A stretch of DNA of 16,805 bases from Clostridiales bacterium (GTDB taxonomy: Bacteria > Bacillota > Sulfobacillia > UBA995 > UBA9673), in the NCBI GenBank assembly GCA_003541445.1, contig DPMO01000287.1:1-16805 (forward strand), given 5' to 3'. The notes below the pieces were generated by a model. The model made no database searches. It saw nothing but the letters and a program-made list of their open reading frames with translations, and was not told the DNA's origin. Made by a program: the position numbers and the translations under genes. Every line of letters begins with the position of its first letter. Within the stretch, counting starts at the first letter, position 1. Below, piece after piece: positions 1 through 6,717 of the stretch.

Positions 1-854
1 GAGCTGATGCCGTCCAGGTCGAGCCCCAGGCCGAGGTGGTCCGGTCCCACGAGCTCGACGACGTGGTCTATGTGACGCAGGACGTCGTCCAGCGTGGCCG
101 CACCCTGCCCTTCGGCCCGCAGGAAGGCGGGGGCGAGGTTCAGTCCCATCACGCCGCCCCCGGCGGCGAGGGCCCGTATCTGCTCGTCGGTGAGGTTCCG
201 GGGGTGGTCCGAGACCGCCCTGGCGTTGGAATGGGTCGCCGCCACGGGCCCCTCCGCCACGGCGAGGACGTCCCAGAAACCGGCCTCGGACAGGTGCGAG
301 ACGTCGATCAGCATCCCCAGTCGGGTCATCTCCCTCACGACCTCGACCCCGAAGCTGGTGAGCCCGCCGCCGGTCCTGGCGTCGGCCACCCCGTCGGCGA
401 TGGCGTTCCGGTGGTTCCAGGTGAGGGTGATGGAGCGGACTCCCAGCCGGTGAAGGACCGAGACCATGGCCAGGTTGCCCTGGAGAGCGTCCCCTCCCTC
501 CACGGTGAGTATCCCGGCCACCCGGCCCTCCTCGTGACACCGGCGCACCCCTTCCGCTCCGGTGACGGGGACCAGGAGACCGCACGATGCGTCGGCTTCG
601 CGGTAGAACCTGTCGATGAGTTCGGCGGCCCGTTCGAGCCCGCGGTGAGCGGAATGGTCGGGAGATATCCAGCAGGCGAAGAACTGCCCGGAGACACCGG
701 CCTCCCGGAGCCGGGGGAGGTCGACATGAGTCCCGGGAAGGCGTGAGGCCAGGCGTTCGTCAGGCGACAGCTTCGTCAGAGTGTCGCAGTGGGCGTCGAC
801 GACCGGCACCCGCCGGTGGAGCTCGAGAGCTTCTTCGAGCGCGACGGAGCTCAA
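1..854 (-). CDS. Membrane dipeptidase-like zinc peptidase (family M19), partial
   Basis: Peptidase family M19 enzymes hydrolyse dipeptides using two zinc ions in a TIM barrel. The visible 284 residues include the first zinc motif VVDAHCDT (His22, Asp24), the bridging glutamate in the VEGG motif near residue 119, a DVSH histidine near 181, a THSN histidine near 204, and a LDLDG motif near the window edge matching the family's substrate-binding DFDG region. The C-terminus, probably a few dozen residues, lies beyond the window. I chose the TTG start at 852-854: it overlaps the korC stop as TTGA and has GGGGGAGG just upstream. No signal peptide is visible, so a cytoplasmic enzyme is likely. It is the last visible gene of the acd-kor operon, which fits processing of peptides that feed amino-acid fermentation. 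The family is secure; the substrate is unknown. Confidence 0.9.
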   Translation of the reverse strand, partial: MSSVALEEALELHRRVPVVDAHCDTLTKLSPDERLASRLPGTHVDLPRLREAGVSGQFFACWISPDHSAHRGLERAAELIDRFYREADASCGLLVPVTGAEGVRRCHEEGRVAGILTVEGGDALQGNLAMVSVLHRLGVRSITLTWNHRNAIADGVADARTGGGLTSFGVEVVREMTRLGMLIDVSHLSEAGFWDVLAVAEGPVAATHSNARAVSDHPRNLTDEQIRALAAGGGVMGLNLAPAFLRAEGQGAATLDDVLRHIDHVVELVGPDHLGLGLDLDGIS

Positions 855-1435
855 TCCGGGCCTCCCCCGCTCCCGGCTCGGAAGGCCTCCAGGTTGGGCG
901 GAGCCTTCGCCCCGAACCTCTTCCTTATGGCCCTCTCCACGCTGGCGTGGTCCAGGACCCCGGTCTCGGAGACCAGCACCCCGAGGGCGTACATGTTCAT
1001 GGAGCGGCGGAAACCCAGCCTCGAAGCCGTCCGGACGATGGGCAGGCGCCGGACCCGGTGGTCCGGACCGAGCCCGGCGAGCTCCCTGACGCCGTCCTCG
1101 TCCAGGATGACCGTCGCCTCCGGAGCCAGCAGGGGAAGGCTCCGGTCCAGAGCCGTCTGGGTCAGGGCGAGCAGGACCCCGGCCGCTCTCACGCGCGGGA
1201 AGGCGATCTCCCCGTCGCTCAGGACGACCTCGGAGCGGGCGAGGCTGCCTCTGGCCGCCGACCCCAGGACCCACTGCGACTGCACGGCTCGGAGTCCCTG
1301 GAGGACGGCGCCTTCGGCTAGGACCACACCCGCCAGGACCATCCCCTGGCCCCCTTCTCCGGCCAGGAGGACCTCATGACGTCCCCGCACGGCCCCTGTG
1401 GCGCCGGCCGCACTCTCCATCGTCTCACCGGGCAT
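851..1435 (-). CDS. korC: 2-oxoacid:ferredoxin oxidoreductase, gamma subunit
   Basis: This is the gamma subunit (pyruvate/ketoisovalerate catalytic-domain family) of a CoA-dependent 2-oxoacid:ferredoxin oxidoreductase. It carries the N-terminal glycine motif AGEGGQG at residues 25-31, and the rest follows the family up to a short Gly/Pro tail. The usual YGPEARGG segment reads LGSAARGSL here, a divergent version. The start is uncertain: GTG at 1444, ATG at 1435 and ATG at 1420 are in frame. I prefer 1435 because an AGGAG lies about 10 nt upstream, whereas it is only 1 nt from the GTG; the ATG at 1420 has a weaker GGTGAG. The gene overlaps the korB end by 11 nt and shares TTGA with the following dipeptidase gene, so translation is probably coupled. 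Symbol kor is by subunit type; the true substrate (2-oxoglutarate or a branched-chain or aryl 2-oxoacid) is not fixed by sequence. Confidence 0.85.
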   Translation of the reverse strand: MPGETMESAAGATGAVRGRHEVLLAGEGGQGMVLAGVVLAEGAVLQGLRAVQSQWVLGSAARGSLARSEVVLSDGEIAFPRVRAAGVLLALTQTALDRSLPLLAPEATVILDEDGVRELAGLGPDHRVRRLPIVRTASRLGFRRSMNMYALGVLVSETGVLDHASVERAIRKRFGAKAPPNLEAFRAGSGGGPD

Positions 1436-2222
1436 CGGGGTCACGCTCCTCTCCCGTCATGGCCCGGGCGGCCTTCTGGATCTCCGCGTAGCGGGCCTCG
1501 AAGGAAGGCCTGGACGCCTTCACCAGGCACCCGGTCCGAAGCCCGGGCTCTTCCTTCAGGCTCCGCCACATCTCCGGGGGCCCGCCCCGCCGGTTCAGCC
1601 GCCCGAAGTAGGTCGGGCACGGCGTCATCACCTCCACCAGGGAGAAGCCTTCCCCGGCCAGTGCCTCGGTGATGAGCTTCTCCATCTGCCTGTAGTGGCA
1701 CACCGTCGTCCGTGCCACGTAGTTGGCTCCGGCGGCCCTGGCCAGCTCGCAGAGGTCGAACGCCTCCTCCGCGTGCCCGTAGGGAGAGGTGCTCGTCCGG
1801 CTGCCGGCGGGCGTGGTCGCCGAGAACTGGCCCCCGGTCATGCCGTAGTTGTGGTTGTTGGCCACCACGGCGGTTATCCCCACGTTGCGGCGCGCGGCGT
1901 GGATGAAATGGTTCCCCCCGATGGTGGCGCAGTCCCCGTCACCCATGAGGGCCACCACGGTCAGGTCCGGGCGGTAGGCCTTGATTCCCGTCGCCAGGGC
2001 CAGGGCCCGTCCGTGCGTGCCGTGGACGGCGTTGGTGGTCACGTAGTCGTCCGCCTTCCCCCAGCAGCCGATCCCCGTGACGACGACCGTCTTCCGCGGG
2101 TCGAGGTCGAGGGCAGCGAAAGCTGCGAGCAGGGCCTTCAGGATGTTCCCGTTGCCGCAGCCCGGGCACCACATGTGGGGCATGGCCTTCTCGTTGAGGT
2201 AGTCTAGATAGGTGCGGCTCAC
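1425..2222 (-). CDS. korB: 2-oxoacid:ferredoxin oxidoreductase, beta subunit (TPP-binding)
   Basis: This subunit binds thiamine diphosphate and the 4Fe-4S cluster of a 2-oxoacid:ferredoxin oxidoreductase, which converts a 2-oxoacid plus CoA to acyl-CoA, CO2 and reduced ferredoxin. In the 265-residue product I see CPGCGN at 19-24, a third cysteine in GIGCWG (Cys53), a fourth likely cluster ligand in TPCPT (Cys202), the Mg/TPP motif GDGD at 94-97, and NNHNYGMTGGQ near 122-131. The length is normal for the family. The start is GTG at 2220-2222, not an upstream in-frame start: it forms a GTGA overlap with the korA stop and has AAGGAGG about 9 nt upstream. The alpha and gamma subunits flank it. 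No ferredoxin-like delta subunit gene is adjacent. Confidence 0.93.
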   Translation of the reverse strand: MSRTYLDYLNEKAMPHMWCPGCGNGNILKALLAAFAALDLDPRKTVVVTGIGCWGKADDYVTTNAVHGTHGRALALATGIKAYRPDLTVVALMGDGDCATIGGNHFIHAARRNVGITAVVANNHNYGMTGGQFSATTPAGSRTSTSPYGHAEEAFDLCELARAAGANYVARTTVCHYRQMEKLITEALAGEGFSLVEVMTPCPTYFGRLNRRGGPPEMWRSLKEEPGLRTGCLVKASRPSFEARYAEIQKAARAMTGEERDPDAR

Positions 2223-3418
2223 CGCCCGCCCTCCTTCCAGCCGAGAGCCTGTGCCGCCGGTCTCGGGCGCCGGGCGACCTCCCGCACGGTCTCCCATATC
2301 TGCTCGGGGGTGATGATTTCACCGTCGGAGCGGAGCGCGGCGGCGACCGGTACCCGGCCGGCCGCGACCCTCTCGACCTCCAGGAGCAGCTGGCCCGTGT
2401 TCATCTCGGCCACGACCACCGCTCCGTGGTCCGCGAGGAGGGCCGAGAGCTCCTTCTCGGGGAACGGCCACAGGCACCTGGGGCGGAACAGGGTCATGGG
2501 GTGGTCAGGGTGGTCGAGCATGACTTGCCGGGCCGAGCGGGCGCTCGAGCCGAAGGCCACGAGGAGGACCGGCTCGCCGGGCCTGCACCCTCGGCCCGTC
2601 TCCGCTGAACGCACCACCTCGGGTCCCGGCAGGAAGTCGAGAGCAAAGCGGCTCTTCGCCACGAGACGGGAGATGACCGAGGCCGCCGTGGCGGCGTCAT
2701 TGGCGGAGACGCCCATCTCGTCATGCATCGAGCTCGTGGCGTGGAAGACATAGGGGCCGCCGAAGGCCGCCAAGGGAGGAACCCCGTCCGGGCCGGGGCG
2801 GTAGGGGCGGTACTCGGCGGCGGGTCCCGTGGGCGCCGGTCTCTCCACGAGCTCGAGAGACCCGGGCTCGGGCAGGGTGACCCCCTCCCTCATGCGGCCG
2901 ATGATTTCGTCACTGAGGAGGAACACGGGCGTCCTCAGTCTCTCGGCGGCGTTGAAGGCGGCCACGGTCAGGCTGAAGCACTCCTGGACGCTCCACGGGG
3001 CGAGGGCCACGGCCGGGTGGTCGCCGTGCGTGCCCCAACGGGCCTGCATGACGTCGGCCTGGGCCGGCTTTGTCGCCAGGCCCGTGCTGGGTCCGCTCCG
3101 CATGACGTTCACGACCACACACGGGACCTCGAGCATGACGGCCAGGCCGATGTTCTCCTGCATCAGGGAGAAACCCGGTCCGCTCGTCGCGGTGAAGGCC
3201 TTCGCCCCGGCCAGCGAGGCGCCGATGACAGCGCCTATGCTGGCTATCTCGTCTTCCATCTGGAGGTACACCCCGCCCACGGCGGGCAGGCGTCTGGAGG
3301 CCAGCTCCGCTATCTCCGACGATGGAGTGATGGGGTAGCCGGCGTAGAAACGCGCGCCGGCGGCGAGGGCCCCCTCGACGACGGCCTCGTTCCCCTGCAT
3401 GAAGACGACAGGGCTCAT
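2219..3418 (-). CDS. korA: 2-oxoacid:ferredoxin oxidoreductase, alpha subunit
   Basis: The 399-residue alpha subunit forms the catalytic core with the beta subunit. It opens with the family hallmark QGNEAVVEGALAAG (residues 8-21) and YAGYPITPSSEIAE shortly after. It then has the EDEIASIGAVIGAS segment and the TSGPGFSLM motif of the first TPP-fold domain, and further on the VAFGSSARSAR motif typical of the C-terminal part. The gamma domain is not fused here (it is the separate korC), so this is the short alpha type of the KorA/VorB class rather than the long KorA that carries gamma at its N-terminus. The ATG at 3416-3418 overlaps the acyl-CoA dehydrogenase stop as ATGA; the open frame extends further upstream but only as a shadow of that gene. 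2-oxoglutarate, branched-chain or aryl 2-oxoacids are all possible substrates. Confidence 0.93.
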   Translation of the reverse strand: MSPVVFMQGNEAVVEGALAAGARFYAGYPITPSSEIAELASRRLPAVGGVYLQMEDEIASIGAVIGASLAGAKAFTATSGPGFSLMQENIGLAVMLEVPCVVVNVMRSGPSTGLATKPAQADVMQARWGTHGDHPAVALAPWSVQECFSLTVAAFNAAERLRTPVFLLSDEIIGRMREGVTLPEPGSLELVERPAPTGPAAEYRPYRPGPDGVPPLAAFGGPYVFHATSSMHDEMGVSANDAATAASVISRLVAKSRFALDFLPGPEVVRSAETGRGCRPGEPVLLVAFGSSARSARQVMLDHPDHPMTLFRPRCLWPFPEKELSALLADHGAVVVAEMNTGQLLLEVERVAAGRVPVAAALRSDGEIITPEQIWETVREVARRPRPAAQALGWKEGGR

Positions 3419-4626
3419 GCCCCCGCTCCGCCCTCCTCCTCGTAGGGCCAGCCGGGCAAGGTCCTCCTGATGGGCTTGTCCCGCCGGAGACCGAGAGCGT
3501 ACTGGCCGACCATGATCTCCAGGATCTCGCGCGACCCCTCGTAGATGACGGCTCCCTTGGAGTTGCGGAGGAACCTCTCCACGGGGTACTCGTTGCAGTA
3601 CCCGTAGGCCCCGTGGATCTGGACCGCGTCGGAAGCCGCTCTGAACGATGCCTCTGTGGCCGCCCACTTGGCCAGGGCGGTCTCCCGGGTGTTGCGCTCT
3701 CCGCGGTTCTTCAGCCATCCGGCCCGGTAGACCAGGAGCCGGCAGGCCTCGCAGTCGCGCACCATGTGGGCGATCATCCTCTGCACCAGCTGGTGCTCTG
3801 CCAGGGGCACACCGAAGGTCCGGCGCTCGTTGGCGTACTTCACACTCGCGTCGATACAGGCCTGGATCAGTCCTACCGCCCCGGCGGCCACGGTGAACCG
3901 GCCGTTGTCAAGGCACGACATGGCGATCTTGAACCCTTCCCCTTCCTCACCGAGCAGGTTGGCCGCCGGCACCCGGCAGTCCTCGAGCACCAGCGAGCCG
4001 GTGTTCCCCGCCCGCACGCCCAGCTTCCCGTGGATGCTGCTCGAGGAGAAGCCCTTGAAACCGCGCTCGACGATGAAGGCCGAGATTCCCCGGTGTCGCT
4101 TGGACTTGTCCGTGTAGGCGAAGACGAGGAAGGTGTCGGCCACGTCGGCAAGGGATATCCAGGTCTTCTCACCGTTCAGGACATACTCGTCTCCGTCCCT
4201 GACGGCGGTCGCCTCGAGGGCGGCCACGTCACTGCCCGCGTTGGGCTCGGTCAGGCCGAAAGCCCCGATGCGGCGCCCTTGAGCCAGGTCGGGGAGATAG
4301 CGCTTCCGCTGGTCCTCTGTCCCCCACTGCAGGATGCCGAGACTGCACAGCCCGATGTGGACCGACAGGACGACCCGCAGGGAGGTGTCCACCCTCTCGA
4401 GCTCCTCCGAAGCGACAGCCAGGCTGATGTAGTCCAGGCCTCCGCCGCCGTACTTCTCGGGGAGGCACATTCCCAGAAGACCCAGCTCACCCATCCGGTC
4501 GAGGAGACGCCGGTCGAAGAAGCCCTTCTCGTCGTTCTCACGGATGTGCGGGGCCACTTCCTTCTCGGCGAACTCGCGGGCGATACGCTGGACCATGCGG
4601 TGCTCTTCAGACAGGGCGAAGTCCAC
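3415..4626 (-). CDS. Acyl-CoA dehydrogenase (FAD-dependent)
   Basis: A 403-residue acyl-CoA dehydrogenase of ordinary family length, which introduces a 2,3 double bond into an acyl-CoA and passes electrons from FAD to an electron-transfer flavoprotein. Visible signatures are the LTEPNAGSD motif at 125-133, the FAD-binding WIS at 156-158, the RRTFGVPL segment near 268-275, the QIHGAYGY motif at 336-343, and the catalytic base Glu363 in IYEGSREI, the position used by short/medium-chain and glutaryl-type enzymes. The start is GTG at 4624-4626 with GGAGGAGGG upstream. It is the first gene of a five-gene overlapping operon with korABC and an M19 dipeptidase. No etfAB genes are in the window. The operon suggests a substrate made by the oxidoreductase, such as a branched-chain or dicarboxylic acyl-CoA, but the chain specificity cannot be read from sequence. 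Confidence 0.93.
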   Translation of the reverse strand: MDFALSEEHRMVQRIAREFAEKEVAPHIRENDEKGFFDRRLLDRMGELGLLGMCLPEKYGGGGLDYISLAVASEELERVDTSLRVVLSVHIGLCSLGILQWGTEDQRKRYLPDLAQGRRIGAFGLTEPNAGSDVAALEATAVRDGDEYVLNGEKTWISLADVADTFLVFAYTDKSKRHRGISAFIVERGFKGFSSSSIHGKLGVRAGNTGSLVLEDCRVPAANLLGEEGEGFKIAMSCLDNGRFTVAAGAVGLIQACIDASVKYANERRTFGVPLAEHQLVQRMIAHMVRDCEACRLLVYRAGWLKNRGERNTRETALAKWAATEASFRAASDAVQIHGAYGYCNEYPVERFLRNSKGAVIYEGSREILEIMVGQYALGLRRDKPIRRTLPGWPYEEEGGAGA

Positions 4627-4734
4627 GACGAACCCTCCTCCGATTTGATGGCGACGGCCGGGAAGGGGCCGGCCAGTGCGGTTTTCTTCGGTGAAGGCAC
4701 AAAACCTGCCCGGCCGGGTCTCGACCCCGAAGCG

Positions 4735-4777
4735 AAAACGACCGTCCCGGGCGTCAGGGCGACGCCCCCGACGGTCG
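4735..4777 (-). terminator. Intrinsic terminator downstream of spoVS
   Basis: On the minus strand an 8-bp outer stem (CGACCGTC with GACGGTCG) and a 7-bp inner stem (GGGCGTC with GACGCCC) are separated by a GG/GG internal loop and closed by a 5-nt loop. The stem is followed directly by TTTTCGCTT. It lies 35 nt after the spoVS stop, so it should end the spoVS transcript and isolate it from the acyl-CoA dehydrogenase operon. On the plus strand no T-tract follows, so it is not bidirectional. Confidence 0.85.
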
Positions 4778-4811
4778 CCTCGGGCGGGAAGGGTCGCTGT
4801 GGCCCAGGCGG

Positions 4812-5072
4812 CTACCTTGGCTCTATGGTCAGCTTTATGGCCGTGCGCCGCTCCCCGTTGATCTCCACGTCGGTGAAGGCGGGGATGCAGATGATGTCCA
4901 TGCCGCCGGGCGCGACGAAGCCGCGGGCGATGGCCACGGCCTTGATGGCCTGGTTCAGCGCCCCGGCCCCAATCGCCTGGATTTCAGCCGCTCCCTTTTC
5001 CCGCAGGACCCCGGCGAGGGCCCCGGCTACCGCGTTGGGCTTGGACTTGGACGAGACCTTGAGAACTTCCAT
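4812..5072 (-). CDS. spoVS: Stage V sporulation protein S
   Basis: SpoVS is a small Alba-like, probably nucleic-acid-binding protein; in Bacillus subtilis its loss blocks stage V sporulation (coat assembly and heat resistance). The 86-residue product has the family's exact usual length and its characteristic sequence: MEVLKVSSKSKPNAVAGA at the start, GAAEIQAIGAGALNQAIKA in the middle, then GFVAPGGMDIICIPAF and an INGERRTAIKLTIEPR-type end. The ATG has GGGAGGAG about 7 nt upstream. It sits alone between a sigma-H-like promoter and a strong terminator, downstream of ymdB, as in many Firmicutes. SpoVS homologues also occur in some bacteria that do not sporulate, so its presence supports but does not prove sporulation. 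Confidence 0.97.
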   Translation of the reverse strand: MEVLKVSSKSKPNAVAGALAGVLREKGAAEIQAIGAGALNQAIKAVAIARGFVAPGGMDIICIPAFTDVEINGERRTAIKLTIEPR

Positions 5073-5141
5073 CGCCGCTCCTCCCTAGTCACAGCCACCG
5101 TTGCTCTTGCGTTGTCATGGGGCCGCAACGCAGGCGAATCG

Positions 5142-5169
5142 ATTCTGTCTCCATGTGTCGCATTCCTGT
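5142..5169 (-). promoter_or_regulatory. Sigma-H-type promoter of spoVS
   Basis: Read on the minus strand, ACAGGAATG (5161-5169) and ACAGAAT (5142-5148) are separated by 12 nt. This matches the sigma-H consensus RnAGGAwwW-N11-12-RnnGAAT at all but the last, weak -35 position. The start point would fall near 5135, about 60 nt before the spoVS ATG. B. subtilis spoVS is known to be transcribed by sigma-H RNA polymerase. No comparable sigma-A promoter is visible in this gap. Confidence 0.7.
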
Positions 5170-5246
5170 GAGTAGCCGCAATATTTTTGAACTTCAAGCG
5201 GCAGGGAAGGCCGAAGGATAGGCCTGACAGGGCGGAAGGTGCCGGC

Positions 5247-6029
5247 TCAGTCCGCCACGCGGACCGGTTCGACCGAGCGCGCCAGACCCGTCGCCTCGTC
5301 GATGTCGAAGAGTGCGCCGCAGAGCTCGGTCGGGCCGGAGGCCACCTCGAACTTCGAAGGGAGCTGGGTCAGGAAACGCTCGATGACGATCTTTTTCTTG
5401 ATGCCGATGACCGAGTCGCGGGGTCCGGTCATGCCGAGGTCGGTCATGAAAGCGGTGCCTCCGGGGAGCACCCTGGCGTCGGCGGTCTGCACGTGGGTAT
5501 GGGTCCCGAAGACGGCGCTGACGCGCCCGTCCAGGAAGTGCGCGAGGGCGATCTTCTCCGATGTCGCCTCGGCGTGAAAATCGACGAGAACCACGCGGGC
5601 CCCATCGCCTATGGCCTCGAGGACCCGCTCCGCGGTCCTGAACGGACAGTCGAGGTCCGTGGTGAAGAACACACGCCCACCCAGGTTCATGACCGCCACG
5701 GGCACTCCGGACCGGGACCTGTGCACAGCCCAGCCTCTCCCGGGTGCACCTTCGGGGTAGTTGGCCGGGCGGATGACGCGTGCCTCCTCCTCCAGGAACG
5801 CGTAGGCCTCCTTCTTCCCCCAGGCGTGGTTGCCCATCGTGAGAAGGTCTATACCCAGCTCGAGGAGCTCGAGGCCTGTGTCCTTCGTGATTCCGATGCC
5901 TCCGGCGGCGTTCTCGGCGTTGGCAAGGATGAAGTCCGGGGCGAGACGCCGCCGGAGCTCCGGGAGATAGGCGGCGACGGCGCGCCGGCCGGGACGGCCG
6001 ACGATATCGCCGATGGCGAGGATTCTCAT
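5247..6029 (-). CDS. ymdB: YmdB-family metallophosphoesterase (cyclic-nucleotide phosphodiesterase)
   Basis: YmdB enzymes are di-metal phosphodiesterases acting on 2',3'- and 3',5'-cyclic nucleotides; in B. subtilis YmdB steers cells between motility and biofilm formation. The 260-residue product is of normal length and has the full metal-site set: GDIVGRPGR with Asp8, NAEN with Glu39/Asn40, GNHAW with Asn67/His68, DFHAEATSEK with His152, and GTHTHVQTADARVLPGGTAF with His177/His179. The ATG at 6027-6029 overlaps the stop of the preceding uncharacterised gene as ATGA, so the two are probably translationally coupled. The pairing with rny upstream is the classical Firmicutes arrangement, here with one extra gene in between. 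I see no convincing terminator after the stop. Confidence 0.96.
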   Translation of the reverse strand: MRILAIGDIVGRPGRRAVAAYLPELRRRLAPDFILANAENAAGGIGITKDTGLELLELGIDLLTMGNHAWGKKEAYAFLEEEARVIRPANYPEGAPGRGWAVHRSRSGVPVAVMNLGGRVFFTTDLDCPFRTAERVLEAIGDGARVVLVDFHAEATSEKIALAHFLDGRVSAVFGTHTHVQTADARVLPGGTAFMTDLGMTGPRDSVIGIKKKIVIERFLTQLPSKFEVASGPTELCGALFDIDEATGLARSVEPVRVAD

Positions 6030-6619
6030 TGGTTGTAGACCAGGACCCGGCCTTCCTCACGGAAGGCGATGAGACTGGGTTGGTGACGGGACTCCCGGAG
6101 GTCCTCCAGCATCTCTTCGATGATCTCCTCCTGCGCGGCCAGCTCGTCCGTCTCGATGTGGGGCACCTGGTCGACGACCAGGCGGTCGCCGAAGGTTTCG
6201 GCGGCACAGCTCAGGACGACGGACAGCTCGCCTTGGGTGAGAGAGTCGACATCGCGCCACATCTCGATGACGGTCACCGTTCCCTTGACTTTGACCTGGA
6301 CGTCGAACAGGCGCACGGTGCGCCCTGTCAGGGCGGTGTAGGCCCTGACGGACTTCTCGAGCAGGGACCGCCACGCGGCCGACCGCTCTCCAGAGAGGCT
6401 TTCCCTGAGGAGGAAGGTGAGCCTGAGGCTGTGCGAATCGCGGCAGTAGGTGACACTGGCGACCTCGGGGTAGCGGACAAGGATCGACACGAAAAGACCG
6501 ACGGAACTTCCCTGGTACGGCTGTGCCGAAACGTCTGAGGCGGTCGGAGAGGGGCGGCTCGTGCCCCTTTTGCCCACCGACGGCAGACCCCCTTCAAATG
6601 TCGAAGATTGCGCTAGCAT
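6026..6619 (-). CDS. Uncharacterised protein between rny and ymdB
   Basis: I do not recognise a named family. The product is 197 residues. The first 35-40 residues are rich in Ser, Gly, Pro and Thr and look disordered. The rest alternates predicted strands and helices: a hydrophobic segment VGLFVSILVRYPEVASVTY, a helical region RSLLEKSVRAYTALTG, then FDVQVKVKGTVTVIEMWRDV, an acidic helix ELAAQEEIIEEMLEDL near 157-172, and an end reading FREEGRVLVYNQ. There is no clear transmembrane helix or signal peptide, so it is probably cytoplasmic. The ATG at 6617-6619 has GGAGGGTGA upstream, and the stop overlaps ymdB as ATGA. Placement between RNase Y and YmdB suggests a role linked to RNA turnover or cyclic-nucleotide signalling; that is context only. 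Confidence 0.85.
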   Translation of the reverse strand: MLAQSSTFEGGLPSVGKRGTSRPSPTASDVSAQPYQGSSVGLFVSILVRYPEVASVTYCRDSHSLRLTFLLRESLSGERSAAWRSLLEKSVRAYTALTGRTVRLFDVQVKVKGTVTVIEMWRDVDSLTQGELSVVLSCAAETFGDRLVVDQVPHIETDELAAQEEIIEEMLEDLRESRHQPSLIAFREEGRVLVYNQ

Positions 6620-6717
6620 TCTTCACCCTCCGGGCGAATCCTCCCGCTCCCGGCTCCTCCTCGCCCGGTCCGAAACCGCCGGGGGTCCGGCCCTTTCAGA
6701 GACCCACTTCGGGCCCC

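Noticed and set aside
4627..4734. Promoter for the acyl-CoA dehydrogenase operon
   Set aside because: A promoter is expected here after the spoVS terminator, but I found no convincing sigma-A, sigma-54 or sigma-H match; TTGTGC with no usable -10 box was the best candidate.
5208..5225. AGGCC/GGCCT inverted repeat after ymdB as a possible terminator
   Set aside because: The stem is only 5 bp with an 8-nt loop and no T-tract follows on the minus strand.
6620..6717. Terminator between rny and the uncharacterised gene
   Set aside because: Only imperfect GC-rich pairing is seen and no T-tract, so rny, the unknown gene and ymdB are treated as one unit.
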